Assembly: GCA_030692515.1 (NCBI GenBank)
Contig: JAUXZS010000025.1
Coordinates: 1-64,000, forward strand
Direction: 5' to 3'
Length of the DNA stretch: 64,000 bases
Source: Bacteroidota bacterium
GTDB taxonomy: Bacteria > Bacteroidota > Bacteroidia > B-17B0 > Aurantibacillaceae
Position 1 is the stretch's first letter. Each line of letters starts with the position of its first letter. Under the pieces are notes generated by a model. That model was not told the DNA's origin and ran no database searches. It saw only the letters and a list, made by a program, of their open reading frames with translations. Shown here piece after piece: positions 44,789 to 53,846 of this stretch. The translations under genes and the position numbers were made by a program.

Positions 44789-46694
44789 ACAGTTTTTTCC
44801 ATCGGCTTAAAACAAATAGTTTAAATAATAATTTGTTTTGAAATGAATTATTTAAATCAGATTTATCAAGCATTTCATTATTTATAAATTCAAAATTTGC
44901 CGCCTTAATTTCTGTTAGCAATTGTGGTCTTAGTTTTTGCATCCATTGTTGCATTGGCGTTTCAAAACCTTTTTTATCGTAACGCTTATAAATTTCTTCT
45001 GGTAATTTATTTTTTACGGCTTCTCTCAATAAGTATTTAGAGACACCATTTTTTATTTTTTTGTTACCATTAAATGAAAATAATAAATTAATTAATTCTA
45101 TATCATCGGCAAACGGTGTTCTACTTTCAACGCTATGCCACATTCCGCATCTGTCTTCGCACTTTAAAAATGATTTTAAGCGCGTATGATAAATATCGTC
45201 AACCAGTTGCTCGTTTACAGAATTAAAATATACTGAAGGGTTTTTTATTTGTTGAGATTTCAAAAAATTTGCGTTAAAAAATAAATCAAACTCTTTTGCT
45301 TTAAGATAATTTTTTTGTTTAATTTTTTCTTTTAAATAAAACTGTAAAGGATTTGGAATTGTTTTTTTGCTACTTAAAATTTCATTTAATCCTGTCATAT
45401 AATGACCTTGAGAAAATAAATTATTCCATTTTGCTAAAAAGTGATGATGATAACCAGCAAATAATTCATCTGCACCTTGCCCATCTAAAACAACTTTGAT
45501 ATTATTTTTTTTAGCCAACTCCATTACTTTGTATTGCGCATAAGTGCTGGTGTCCCAGATTGGCACGTCTTGTGAATAAATTAAAGCATCCACCTCTTCC
45601 AAAAAACCTTCAAGGCTTGGTTCAACTTTAAAATGTTTAGCGTTAATTTTTTTCGCTACAGAATCAGCAAAGTGTTCCTCGTTGATACTTTGGTTTTTAA
45701 AAATAGAAGTAAAGCAATACAGTGGTTGTTTTGTAATTTCTGAAATTGTAACGGCTAAAGCGCTACTATCAATCCCACCACTTAAACAAGTTCCAACTTC
45801 CACATCGCTTCTAAGCCTTAATTTTACTGCGTTTTCGAAGGCTTCAGAAATTTTATCAATCAATTCTTTTTCAGATAAGTTATCGTTATTTAAATTGATG
45901 TGATCAGTTAAATTATAATAAGTGTTGATTTTAATGTTTTTTGTTTTTAAATCAAACACCAAATTATTGCCAGGAAATAACTCACTCACTCCATCAAAAA
46001 AATTATTGGTTTCTGTTTCTAATAATCCATTTATTAAAAAATTGTGTAAAGCTTTTTGGTTAATGATTGGACTAATTAAACCGCTTTTCACAAAAGCTTT
46101 TTGTTCGCTTGCAAATGATAAAAATTCTTTATTATCAATATAATAAAAAGGTTTTACTCCTAGTCGGTCGCGTGATGCAAAGCAAATTTGTTTTTCGCTA
46201 TCGTAAATGCAAAAAGCCCACATGCCATTAAATTTTCCGACGCAATCAAAACCCCATTCTTTGTAAGCTGCAAGAACCACTTCCGTATCGCTTTCAGAAA
46301 CAAAGGAATGTCCAAGTTTTAATAAGTCTTTTTTTATTTCAATGTAATTATAAATTTCGCCATTAAAGGTTATCCATGTTTTTTCGTTAGCGCTGCACAT
46401 TGGCTGGTGTCCGGTTTCACTGAGGTCTATTATTGACAATCTTCTATGACCAAATGCTAAAAAAGAATTTGTAGTTGCGTTTTCAATGGATGTTTTGGGA
46501 ATATAATTTAAATCTGTGCGCTGATATTTTTTTTGTAGAGAACTGAAGTAGGGTGTAATTATTTCGTCGTTAGCAATTATAAAACCTTCGCCATCAGGAC
46601 CACGGTGACTAATGGCGTCAGTCATTAAAACGATTTTTTTGTTTAAATCAAAATTAGCCTTTTGTTTTAAAATTATACCAGCAATACCACACAT
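44781..46694 (-). CDS. asnB: asparagine synthase (glutamine-hydrolysing)
   Basis: A 637-residue two-domain enzyme. Cys2 of MCGIAGI is the N-terminal nucleophile of the glutaminase domain; HRRLSIIDLS and FNGEIYNY follow. The C-terminal synthase domain has the ATP-pyrophosphatase loop SGGIDSS and GQGADELFAGY. Length and start fit the family. AsnB-type enzymes in Bacteroidota also modify cell-surface polysaccharides or peptides, so the product could be asparagine or an amidated surface compound. The TM2 gene lies 12 bases upstream. Confidence 0.93.
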   Translation of the reverse strand: MCGIAGIILKQKANFDLNKKIVLMTDAISHRGPDGEGFIIANDEIITPYFSSLQKKYQRTDLNYIPKTSIENATTNSFLAFGHRRLSIIDLSETGHQPMCSANEKTWITFNGEIYNYIEIKKDLLKLGHSFVSESDTEVVLAAYKEWGFDCVGKFNGMWAFCIYDSEKQICFASRDRLGVKPFYYIDNKEFLSFASEQKAFVKSGLISPIINQKALHNFLINGLLETETNNFFDGVSELFPGNNLVFDLKTKNIKINTYYNLTDHINLNNDNLSEKELIDKISEAFENAVKLRLRSDVEVGTCLSGGIDSSALAVTISEITKQPLYCFTSIFKNQSINEEHFADSVAKKINAKHFKVEPSLEGFLEEVDALIYSQDVPIWDTSTYAQYKVMELAKKNNIKVVLDGQGADELFAGYHHHFLAKWNNLFSQGHYMTGLNEILSSKKTIPNPLQFYLKEKIKQKNYLKAKEFDLFFNANFLKSQQIKNPSVYFNSVNEQLVDDIYHTRLKSFLKCEDRCGMWHSVESRTPFADDIELINLLFSFNGNKKIKNGVSKYLLREAVKNKLPEEIYKRYDKKGFETPMQQWMQKLRPQLLTEIKAANFEFINNEMLDKSDLNNSFQNKLLFKLFVLSRWKKLFS

Positions 46695-46706
46695 AATAAC
46701 TGCAGA

Positions 46707-47141
46707 TTAATTAACCCACATGAATACTTTTTTATTATTAATATATCTTGCTTCATCTTTATCTAAAATTAACACACAAAAATCTATAAATGGTAATATC
46801 CCAAAAATGCCCCCTAAACTTGCAATGTAAGCAATGGGCACATAAGGGGCGGTTCCTAAATATATTCTATGTAAACCAACAATACCAAAAGGAAAAGGAA
46901 ACGCCAAAATTGCTGCCGTTATTCTTTTATTCTTTTTTTGTTTTGCTTTAAACAAATGTAATAACGGATTAGGCCGATTTTTATTTTCAATTGTTGAATA
47001 ATTAATGTTCGAAGAGCAAGAATCAATTATTTCATTGTCTGCATTTAAAAAATAGATTTTTTGGTTAGTTGACTCTAAACCAAATCCATTCTTTTGAAGA
47101 AAAAGAAAGCATAGTGCTATAAAAAGGCCTTTTAAACTCAT
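46707..47141 (-). CDS. TM2 domain-containing membrane protein
   Basis: A 144-residue protein with a signal-like N-terminus and a C-terminal TM2 domain: two hydrophobic helices (AAILAFPFPFGIVGLHRIYLG, then IAYIASLGGIFGILPFIDF) joined by a short turn. TM2 proteins are widespread, of unclear function. Within the mature N-terminal part is SNINYSTIE with no other motif. It is co-oriented with asnB and upstream of it. Confidence 0.75.
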   Translation of the reverse strand: MSLKGLFIALCFLFLQKNGFGLESTNQKIYFLNADNEIIDSCSSNINYSTIENKNRPNPLLHLFKAKQKKNKRITAAILAFPFPFGIVGLHRIYLGTAPYVPIAYIASLGGIFGILPFIDFCVLILDKDEARYINNKKVFMWVN

Positions 47142-47228
47142 TAATTAGGAATAAGTTAAAATTCGTAATAAAATCGTTTGATAAAGAGGTATTTTAAACA
47201 AAAAATGAACAATTTTTGTTAACTTAAC

Positions 47229-47262
47229 TTGTTTCATAGCTAGCTCAGTTTTGCTATATTTA
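47229..47262 (+). promoter_or_regulatory. probable promoter of glmM
   Basis: TTGT at 47229-47232 and TATATTTA at 47255-47262 resemble the Bacteroidota -33/-7 pair (TTTG ... TAnnTTTG) with a 22-base spacer. Transcription would start about 16 bases before the glmM GTG. Confidence 0.4.
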
Positions 47263-47282
47263 CAACTCAAAATTTTATTATT

Positions 47283-48680
47283 GTGACCCTTATAAAAAGT
47301 ATTTCAGGAATCAGAGGCACCATTGGCGGAAAACCCGATGATGGACTAACACCATTAGATATCGTTAAGTTTACATCAGCCTATGGTAGTTGGATTTTAA
47401 ATAACCAATCAACCCGTGAGAATATTACGGTAATTATTGGACGCGATGCAAGAATTAGTGGTGCAATGGTTTCTAGTATAGTTACTGGGACTTTAATTGG
47501 CTTAGGTATTAATGTGGTTGATCTTGGTTTAAGCACCACGCCAACTGTTGAAATGGCAGTTACAGAATTAAAAGCTCATGGCGGTATAATTCTTACGGCC
47601 AGTCATAATCCAAAACAATGGAATGCTCTAAAACTTTTGAATGAAAAAGGTGAATTTATTAGCGAAGCTAATGGGCAAGAAATTTTGGAACTTGCAAAAA
47701 ATTCAGATTTCACCTATGCTGAAGTAAATAAATTAGGAACTTATAGTATTAACAATGATTTTATTGAAATTCATTTCAAAAAAATTATTGATTTGCCTTA
47801 TGTAGATATTTCTGCCATTGAAAAGGCAAATTTTTCTATTGTATTAGATGGTATAAATTCTAGTGGCGGAATTATTGTCCCTGCATTGCTAAAAAAATTA
47901 GGCGTTAAAAATATTACTGTTATTCATGGAGAACCAACGGGTGATTTTGCACATAACCCAGAACCGTTACCTGAACATTTAATAGACTTGAGTAAAGCTG
48001 TTGTAAAACAAAACGCAAACTTGGGAATTAGCGTTGATCCGGATGTTGATCGCTTAGCCTTTGTTTGTGAGGATGGAGAAATGTTTGGAGAGGAATATAC
48101 TTTAGTAGCAGTTGCGGATTATGTTTTACAAAAAAATAAAAAAGGAAATACAGTAAGTAATTTATCTAGTACCCGCGCATTAAGAGACGTTACAGAAGGT
48201 CAAGGCGGCTCCTATTCCGCATCTGCGGTGGGGGAGGTTAATGTTGTAAAAATGATGAAGGATACCAACGCTGTTATTGGAGGAGAAGGTAATGGGGGTA
48301 TTATTTTACCTGAATTACATTATGGTAGAGACGCTTTAGTTGGCATTGCGATTTTTTTAACGCATCTGGCAAAATATGGCAAAACGGTTTCTATGTTGCG
48401 AAAATCTTATCCTAATTATTTTATTTCAAAAAATAAAATTGAATTAACGCCTCAAATTGATGTTGATAAAGTTTTGTTGGATGTTTCAGAAAAATATAAG
48501 AAACAACCAATAAATACTATGGACGGCGTAAAAATTGAATTTGATAAAGAATGGGTTCATCTGCGCAAAAGCAACACAGAACCTATTATTAGAATTTATA
48601 GTGAAGGTCAATCTGCGGCTACAGCCGATAGTTTGGCTAACAAAATTATAACAGATATAAAGGAAATTATTAAAAGTTAA
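47283..48680 (+). CDS. glmM: phosphoglucosamine mutase
   Basis: Interconverts glucosamine-6-phosphate and glucosamine-1-phosphate on the way to UDP-GlcNAc for cell wall and polysaccharide. The phosphoserine is Ser107 in TASHNP, the metal loop DPDVDRLA and the sugar-binding GGEGNGG and RKSNTEPI motifs are present. Start is GTG. At 465 residues it is slightly longer than the E. coli enzyme, as usual in Bacteroidota. It heads a run with a cysteine desulfurase and frr, all rightward. Confidence 0.92.
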   Translation: MTLIKSISGIRGTIGGKPDDGLTPLDIVKFTSAYGSWILNNQSTRENITVIIGRDARISGAMVSSIVTGTLIGLGINVVDLGLSTTPTVEMAVTELKAHGGIILTASHNPKQWNALKLLNEKGEFISEANGQEILELAKNSDFTYAEVNKLGTYSINNDFIEIHFKKIIDLPYVDISAIEKANFSIVLDGINSSGGIIVPALLKKLGVKNITVIHGEPTGDFAHNPEPLPEHLIDLSKAVVKQNANLGISVDPDVDRLAFVCEDGEMFGEEYTLVAVADYVLQKNKKGNTVSNLSSTRALRDVTEGQGGSYSASAVGEVNVVKMMKDTNAVIGGEGNGGIILPELHYGRDALVGIAIFLTHLAKYGKTVSMLRKSYPNYFISKNKIELTPQIDVDKVLLDVSEKYKKQPINTMDGVKIEFDKEWVHLRKSNTEPIIRIYSEGQSAATADSLANKIITDIKEIIKS

Positions 48681-48690
48681 AATTGTATTA

Positions 48691-49830
48691 ATGAAAGTAT
48701 ATTTAGATAATGCTGCAACAACTAAATTAGACGAGACTGTTTTAAAAACAATGATGCCTCTTATGCTTGAAGATTTTGGAAATCCATCCTCTATTCATGC
48801 ATTTGGCAGGAAAACTCGTGCTGAAATTGAAAAAGCACGTAAAACAGTTGCCAAACTTTTGAATGTTACACCAGCAGAAATCTTTTTTACTTCAGGAGGA
48901 ACTGAAGCAGATAATATGGCCATCAACCAATCTATTACTACTTATGATATTAAACATGTTATATCAAGTGTAATTGAACATCATGCTGTTGAAACCACTT
49001 TAAAAATGCTCGAAAATGCTGGTAAGATAAAAGTGAGCTGGGTAAAATTAGATAAAAAAGGAAATGTAGATCTTGCAGATTTAGAGGAGTTATTGAAAAA
49101 CAATTCTCGAAGTTTAGTTTCATTAATGCATGCGAATAATGAATTGGGAACTTTATTACCTCTAAAAGAAGTTGGTGAGATTTGTGAAAAATATAATGCC
49201 ATTTTTCATAGTGATACTGTTCAAACAATGGGACATTATAAAATGGATTTACGTGATATAAAAGTTCATTTTGTTACTTGCGCCGCACATAAATTTCACG
49301 GACCAAAAGGCGTTGGATTTTTGTATATTAATCATCTTTCTAAAATTTCGCCATTTATTTATGGTGGTGCACAAGAACGCAATATGCGTGGCGGTACAGA
49401 AAATGTTTACGGAATTGTTGGTCTTGCAAAAGCCTTAGAAATTTGTTTTGATGAAATGGAACAACATCAAAAACATATAATGGAAATAAAAGATTATATG
49501 CGTGAGCAATTAATAAAAAATATTCCAGGTGTTGATTTTAATGGCGAAACTGCTCACGAAAAATCATTATATACAGTTTTAAATTGTTGTTTTCCAAATC
49601 ATCCTGATGCAGAGATGTTATTGTTTAATCTTGATATATTAGGCATTGCAGCAAGCGGTGGAAGCGCATGCAGCAGCGGAAGTAATCAAGGAAGTCATGT
49701 GTTGAGAGGCATTGGAGCCGATATGGAACGCCCCTCTGTGCGCTTTAGTTTTAGTAAATACACAACTAAAGAAGAAATTGATTTCGTGCTAAAAAATTTA
49801 ATAGACCTATTTAAAAACCAAGAAAAATAA
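48691..49830 (+). CDS. cysteine desulfurase (NifS/IscS family)
   Basis: A 379-residue pyridoxal-phosphate enzyme that removes sulfur from cysteine. The PLP lysine is Lys201 in AAHKFHGPKG and the catalytic cysteine is Cys327 in SGGSACSSG, both intact; MKVYLDNAATT and FTSGGTEADN are family motifs. It supplies sulfur for iron-sulfur clusters or thionucleosides; IscS and NifS-type paralogues cannot be separated here as no iscU or scaffold gene is adjacent. It starts 10 bases after glmM. Confidence 0.92.
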   Translation: MKVYLDNAATTKLDETVLKTMMPLMLEDFGNPSSIHAFGRKTRAEIEKARKTVAKLLNVTPAEIFFTSGGTEADNMAINQSITTYDIKHVISSVIEHHAVETTLKMLENAGKIKVSWVKLDKKGNVDLADLEELLKNNSRSLVSLMHANNELGTLLPLKEVGEICEKYNAIFHSDTVQTMGHYKMDLRDIKVHFVTCAAHKFHGPKGVGFLYINHLSKISPFIYGGAQERNMRGGTENVYGIVGLAKALEICFDEMEQHQKHIMEIKDYMREQLIKNIPGVDFNGETAHEKSLYTVLNCCFPNHPDAEMLLFNLDILGIAASGGSACSSGSNQGSHVLRGIGADMERPSVRFSFSKYTTKEEIDFVLKNLIDLFKNQEK

Positions 49831-49855
49831 TAAACTAAATTTAAAAATTATAAAA

Positions 49856-50416
49856 ATGAGCGACATAAATACAGTATTAGAAACGGCTAAAAACTCAATG
49901 GAAAAAGCCATTAGTCATTTAGAATCAGAACTTCAAAAAGTTAGAGCAGGCAAAGCTAGTCCAGCAATGCTTGAAAATATTATGGTGGATTATTATGGTA
50001 GTATGGTGCCACTTAGTAATACTGCAAGTGTAAACTCACAGGATTCACGAACATTAATTGTGCAGCCTTGGGAAAAATCCATGTTAACACCAATTGAAAA
50101 AGCAATTCAATCAGCTAATTTAGGTTTTAATCCTCAAAACGATGGTGTGATTATTCGTATTATGGTTCCGGCATTAACTGAGGAGAGAAGAAAACAATTA
50201 ACAAAAACTGCTAAAAGTTTTGGAGAAGATGCAAAGGTTGGTATCCGCACAGTTCGTAAAGATAGCATGGAGCAGATTAAAAAATTACAAAAAGATGGTT
50301 TGCCTGAAGATGAGGCAAAGAGTGGTGAAGCAAAAATACAAACTCTTACAGATGCTGCTTCAGTTAAAGTTGATAAACATATTGAACAAAAGGAAAAGGA
50401 AATAATGACGGTTTAG
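49856..50416 (+). CDS. frr: ribosome recycling factor
   Basis: Releases ribosomes from mRNA after termination together with EF-G. The 186-residue length and motifs VRAGKASPAML, MVDYYGS, VQPWEKSM, VPALTEERRKQL and VRKDSM are those of Frr. It ends the glmM run and is followed within 20 bases by a strong symmetrical terminator shared with the cold-shock gene coming from the right. Its separation from pyrH or tsf is not unusual outside Proteobacteria. Confidence 0.97.
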   Translation: MSDINTVLETAKNSMEKAISHLESELQKVRAGKASPAMLENIMVDYYGSMVPLSNTASVNSQDSRTLIVQPWEKSMLTPIEKAIQSANLGFNPQNDGVIIRIMVPALTEERRKQLTKTAKSFGEDAKVGIRTVRKDSMEQIKKLQKDGLPEDEAKSGEAKIQTLTDAASVKVDKHIEQKEKEIMTV

Positions 50417-50431
50417 AAAAACATTAAATAC

Positions 50432-50467
50432 AAAAAAAACCTCTCAGAATTCTGAGAGGTTTTTTTG
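50432..50467. terminator. bidirectional intrinsic terminator between frr and the cold-shock gene
   Basis: A perfect hairpin: AAAACCTCTCAGAA and TTCTGAGAGGTTTT meet at GAATTC, with A and T runs on either side. It can end frr transcription rightward and the cold-shock transcript leftward. Confidence 0.9.
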
Positions 50468-50542
50468 TTAATTAAAATTGTGTACTGATTTTATATATTT
50501 ATAATTTTTGTAATCGCAATTGTTTAATTAACTAAAAAAGAA

Positions 50543-50734
50543 TTACGCTAACTTAACGTTAACTGCATTTAATCCTTTTTTACCGTCTTCAATATCAAAC
50601 ACAACTTCGTCGTTCTCGCGAATTTCTTCTTTAATTCCCGATACGTGTACGAATACTTCTTTTCCAGATCCTTCAACTTTAATGAATCCGAATCCTTTTG
50701 TTTGGTTGAAAAACTTTACTGTTCCTTTTTCCAT
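50543..50734 (-). CDS. cspA: cold-shock protein (CspA family)
   Basis: A 63-residue single-stranded nucleic-acid binding protein of the cold-shock domain fold. RNP1 is KGFGFIKV and RNP2 is VFVHVS; the first strand is GTVKFFN. It acts as an RNA chaperone. The start is preceded by a very A-rich leader with three AAAAAAAT blocks rather than a Shine-Dalgarno sequence. A structured leader of about 100 bases precedes it (see the separate entry). Which of several Csp paralogues this is cannot be told. Confidence 0.95.
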   Translation of the reverse strand: MEKGTVKFFNQTKGFGFIKVEGSGKEVFVHVSGIKEEIRENDEVVFDIEDGKKGLNAVNVKLA

Positions 50735-50850
50735 TTTTTTATTTTTTTATTTTTTTCCCCTTTTTATTTTATTTAATTAAACAGTTTTGAGAAAAAGGGG
50801 CTGACCCAAACCTGCTTATGTCTTTATTATTAATTTAAATCTCAAACATA
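50735..50850 (-). promoter_or_regulatory. long structured leader and promoter of the cold-shock gene
   Basis: Read on the minus strand, TATGTTTG (at 50850-50843) matches TAnnTTTG, so transcription should begin near 50838, giving a leader of about 105 bases. Within it AAAAAGGGG and CCCCTTTTT (plus-strand 50792-50800 and 50757-50765) can form a 9-bp stem enclosing 26 bases. The ribosome-binding region after the stem is A-rich. Long structured leaders are usual for cold-induced csp genes. Confidence 0.5.
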
Positions 50851-51188
50851 AAATTTTCCCAAACGTATTTGCTCCTTGTTTAAAAATCCAATAAATTTTA
50901 AAATTAAACGAATTGCAAATGGAGGGGATTGTTGACTGTTTTGAAAAATTTAAATAGTTATTCGTTTTAAAGATTATACAAATATATATTGTAAAAAGGA
51001 CTGTTTTACATGCTTCAACTTAAAATACTGATAATCAACATATTAAAATTTATTTCATCAACAACAAATGACTTTTTTGGTAATTAGAATGTCGATTTGA
51101 AGCATTGAGAAATTATTTTTTTGCCAAGGAATTGCAATAGTTTAATTAGTATTTTTAATAAAGTTGAATAGATTTTAAAAAGTAAGCA
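50851..51188. other. 338-base gene-free stretch
   Basis: AT-rich sequence between the divergent cold-shock and membrane-protein genes. Apart from the promoter region of the cold-shock gene on its left edge, I see no ORF of interest, RNA gene or repeat in it. Confidence 0.5.
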
Positions 51189-51869
51189 ATGGAATTAATT
51201 TATAAAATAATTTTAATTACACATATTATTAATGGAGCAATTGCTCTTTTGACCGGATTATTAGCAATAATTTATAGAAACAAAGTAAAAATTCATAAAC
51301 CAATTGGTAAAATTTATTTTTGGGCAATGACTATTATTTTTTTCAGCGCTATTTATATGTCTGTTTATAAAACTAATATCTTTTTATTTTGCGTTTCATT
51401 TTTTACTTATTACGCTTGCTTAACTGCCTATCGCTCATTAAAATTAAAAAAATTACATGTAGATCAAAAACCACTTTGGTTTGACTGGGCAATAGAAGTG
51501 TTTTTTGGATTGATGCATCTTGGTTTTATTATTTTTGGACTTTTACTATTAAAAGGCCCAAATTTTTCTTTCGGTATTATAAGTTTGGTATTTGGAATTA
51601 TTGGTATTAGAAGTAATTATATTACCGTTAAAAGACTAAGAAAAAAATTAGTGTATAAGAATTATTGGCTATTAGCGCACATTGGAGGGATGTTAGGCAG
51701 TTATATAGGGACCATTACTGCATTTACAGTAAATAATCAACGCTCGATTCCTTTGCCAAATATAGTTTTATGGCTTGGACCAACAGTATTTTTAGTGCCC
51801 TTAATTATTTTTGAAATTAATAAAAATCAAAAAAAATCCGGAAGGCTTCAGGTACCGGCAAATAGATAA
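51189..51869 (+). CDS. multi-pass membrane protein (DUF2306-like)
   Basis: A 226-residue protein with about seven hydrophobic segments. The beginning (ILITHIINGAIALLTGLLAIIYR, followed by HKPIGKIYFWAM) has the pattern of DUF2306-type membrane proteins with early histidines (His and the RNKVKIHKPIGK segment). Function is unknown. It stands alone, divergent from the cold-shock gene. The C-terminus is charged and probably cytoplasmic. Confidence 0.65.
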   Translation: MELIYKIILITHIINGAIALLTGLLAIIYRNKVKIHKPIGKIYFWAMTIIFFSAIYMSVYKTNIFLFCVSFFTYYACLTAYRSLKLKKLHVDQKPLWFDWAIEVFFGLMHLGFIIFGLLLLKGPNFSFGIISLVFGIIGIRSNYITVKRLRKKLVYKNYWLLAHIGGMLGSYIGTITAFTVNNQRSIPLPNIVLWLGPTVFLVPLIIFEINKNQKKSGRLQVPANR

Positions 51870-52012
51870 TGGAGTTTATTTTTCAACTATTCTATTTTAA
51901 TTTTTCTGTATAAACAATTATCCAAATTTTAAAAATTAAGAATTTCTGTTAAACAATGCAAAAACTATTTTTATTCTAATCTATTTCTAATTTCTCGATA
52001 GTTGAAGTGTGA

Positions 52013-52020
52013 TACCTTTG
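52013..52020 (+). promoter_or_regulatory. TAnnTTTG box immediately before a small ORF
   Basis: TACCTTTG at 52013-52020 matches the -7 consensus exactly and is five bases from the ATG at 52025. Transcription would begin at or near that codon. No well-placed -33 box is evident. Confidence 0.35.
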
Positions 52021-52024
52021 TTTC

Positions 52025-52216
52025 ATGCCTAGGTTGATATTAAGCATTTTATTTTTGGTAATGTTTAACGTTGAGTTAAAGCCACAAGGTAATTCACTTG
52101 ATAAAGTTTATAACAATAAAAAATTTGAGTTTTTGGGAGATCATGAAGACTTAACTTTATACAAGAAAGTAAATTCTAATACGTATTATTTTAATACACT
52201 TCAAAAATTAAACTAA
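52025..52216 (+). CDS. small secreted protein of unknown function
   Basis: A 63-residue ORF with a hydrophobic start (LILSILFLVMFNV) that could be a signal peptide, followed by about 45 polar residues. It lies 40 bases before the OmpA-family gene and behind a -7-type promoter box. I do not recognise it. The short length leaves doubt; it may be a real small exported protein or a leader for the downstream gene. Confidence 0.4.
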   Translation: MPRLILSILFLVMFNVELKPQGNSLDKVYNNKKFEFLGDHEDLTLYKKVNSNTYYFNTLQKLN

Positions 52217-52256
52217 TTTTTTAAGGTTTTAATAGTTACATGCAAAAACAACAAAT

Positions 52257-53138
52257 ATGAAAAAAATAACTCTAATAATTTTAAGCTTCATTTTAAGCAC
52301 CGGATATTTAAGCAGTCAAACTAAATTTGAAAAATTTTTCTGGTCAAAAAAATATAAAGCCTCTTTAGCGGAAAGAGATAATTTATGCGCCGATAATAAA
52401 CAATTACGATTAGACACAACAGAACTTCGTAATTTAATAAGGGTAAAAAATAAAATTTACGATTCACTAACTGTTGCTTATAATAATTTAGATGCTTCTT
52501 ATAAGTCATTAGCTAATTCTACAGATAAAAAATTATCAGACTTAAATACAACTTTAGAAAATAAGTCGAAGGAACTAGAGAAAAAGGAAAAAAATTTAAA
52601 AGAAAAAGATCAAAAATTAAAGGAGTTGCAATCGCTTCTACAAAAGCAAGATTCAATTTTAAATGCCTTAAATAATACTATTAAAAATGCATTATTAGGA
52701 TTTAAATCTGATGAATTTGCCGTTGTGATGAAAAATGGTAAAGTATATGTATCCTTATCGGATAAACTTTTATTTAAATCGGGTAATGCCAGCGTAGAAG
52801 ATAAAGGTAAAGATGCAATTAAGAAATTATCGGAGGTATTAAATAAAAACACAGATATTGATATCGCAATAGAAGGCCACACAGATAATGTTCCAATTAA
52901 AACTGCGGTTTATAAGGATAATTGGGATTTAAGTGTGGCTCGTTCTACCAACATTGTAAGAATGATTTGTGATGAATTTGGAGTTGATTCTAAAAGAGTA
53001 ACCGCTTCGGGTAAAGGAGAATTTTTTCCTGTAGCAACCAACGAAACACCCGAAGGAAGAGCTAAAAACAGAAGGACTGAGATTGTGTTATCTCCAAAAT
53101 TGGAGGAATTATTTAAGCTACTTAATCCAAGTAAGTAA
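52257..53138 (+). CDS. OmpA-family protein with coiled coil (MotB-like C-terminus)
   Basis: A 293-residue exported protein. After a signal peptide (ILSFILSTGYLSSQ) comes a coiled coil (about 45-135, many Leu/Lys/Glu), then an OmpA-type peptidoglycan-binding domain (about 170-285) with EGHTDNVPIK, NRRTEIVL and ARSTNIVRM. Such proteins tether the envelope to the cell wall. The response regulator follows after 25 bases, so it may be part of the same transcription unit; whether it senses the envelope for that system is only suggested by place. Confidence 0.82.
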   Translation: MKKITLIILSFILSTGYLSSQTKFEKFFWSKKYKASLAERDNLCADNKQLRLDTTELRNLIRVKNKIYDSLTVAYNNLDASYKSLANSTDKKLSDLNTTLENKSKELEKKEKNLKEKDQKLKELQSLLQKQDSILNALNNTIKNALLGFKSDEFAVVMKNGKVYVSLSDKLLFKSGNASVEDKGKDAIKKLSEVLNKNTDIDIAIEGHTDNVPIKTAVYKDNWDLSVARSTNIVRMICDEFGVDSKRVTASGKGEFFPVATNETPEGRAKNRRTEIVLSPKLEELFKLLNPSK

Positions 53139-53163
53139 ATTGTTTTAATCTACTTTTTTTATC

Positions 53164-53841
53164 ATGAATATTTTAATAATAGAAGATGAACAAAAAGTAG
53201 CGGCTTTTATAAGAAAAGGGCTTGAGGTGAAAGGCTTTGAAGCAGAGATTGCCTATGATGGACAAATTGGATTGCGAATGGCGCAAAATCATGCCTACGA
53301 TTTAATTATTTTAGATGTTAATTTGCCAATTATTAATGGCTTTGAAGTTTGTAAACAGTTACGAGAAAGTAATATCAAAACACCCATCTTAATGTTAACA
53401 GCTTTAGGAACAACTAAGGATAAGGTGCTGGGTTTTGATTTAGGTGCTGATGATTATTTAGTAAAGCCATTTGAATTCGAAGAGTTGATGGCAAGAGTAA
53501 AGGCACTTATTAAGAGAGCAAAAGCTGCACCTTTTCTTCAAACAATATTAAAAGTAGCGGATCTTGAATTAAACTCGGATAGCAAGATTGTAACTCGGAA
53601 TGGAAAAATTATTGAATTAACAGCGAAAGAGTTTTTGTTGTTGGAGTATTTAATGCGTAATACCGGTAAAGTACTTTCAAGGTCAGATATAGCTGAAAAA
53701 ATCTGGGACATTTCTTTTGATACTGGAACAAATGTTATTGATTTATATATATATTATTTGAGAAAAAAAATTGACAAAGACTATACCCCTAAACTTATTC
53801 ACACACAAGTGGGCATGGGTTATGTATTAAAAGAAAAATAA
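53164..53841 (+). CDS. OmpR-family response regulator
   Basis: A 225-residue DNA-binding regulator. The receiver domain has Asp51 (IILDVNLP) as phospho-acceptor with the acidic pair near residue 7-8 and Lys about 101 in YLVKPFE. The winged-helix C-terminus is of the OmpR/PhoB type (ELTAKEFLLLEYLM). The kinase begins six bases after it. The pair sits directly upstream of the CzcCBA-like efflux genes, as is common for metal-responsive systems such as CzcRS or CopRS. Confidence 0.92.
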   Translation: MNILIIEDEQKVAAFIRKGLEVKGFEAEIAYDGQIGLRMAQNHAYDLIILDVNLPIINGFEVCKQLRESNIKTPILMLTALGTTKDKVLGFDLGADDYLVKPFEFEELMARVKALIKRAKAAPFLQTILKVADLELNSDSKIVTRNGKIIELTAKEFLLLEYLMRNTGKVLSRSDIAEKIWDISFDTGTNVIDLYIYYLRKKIDKDYTPKLIHTQVGMGYVLKEK

Positions 53842-53846
53842 TTGCT

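Noticed and set aside
50440-50459. Palindrome centred on GAATTC as a restriction-modification site of note
   Set aside because: It is the stem of a strong terminator with A and T runs; the hexamer is incidental.
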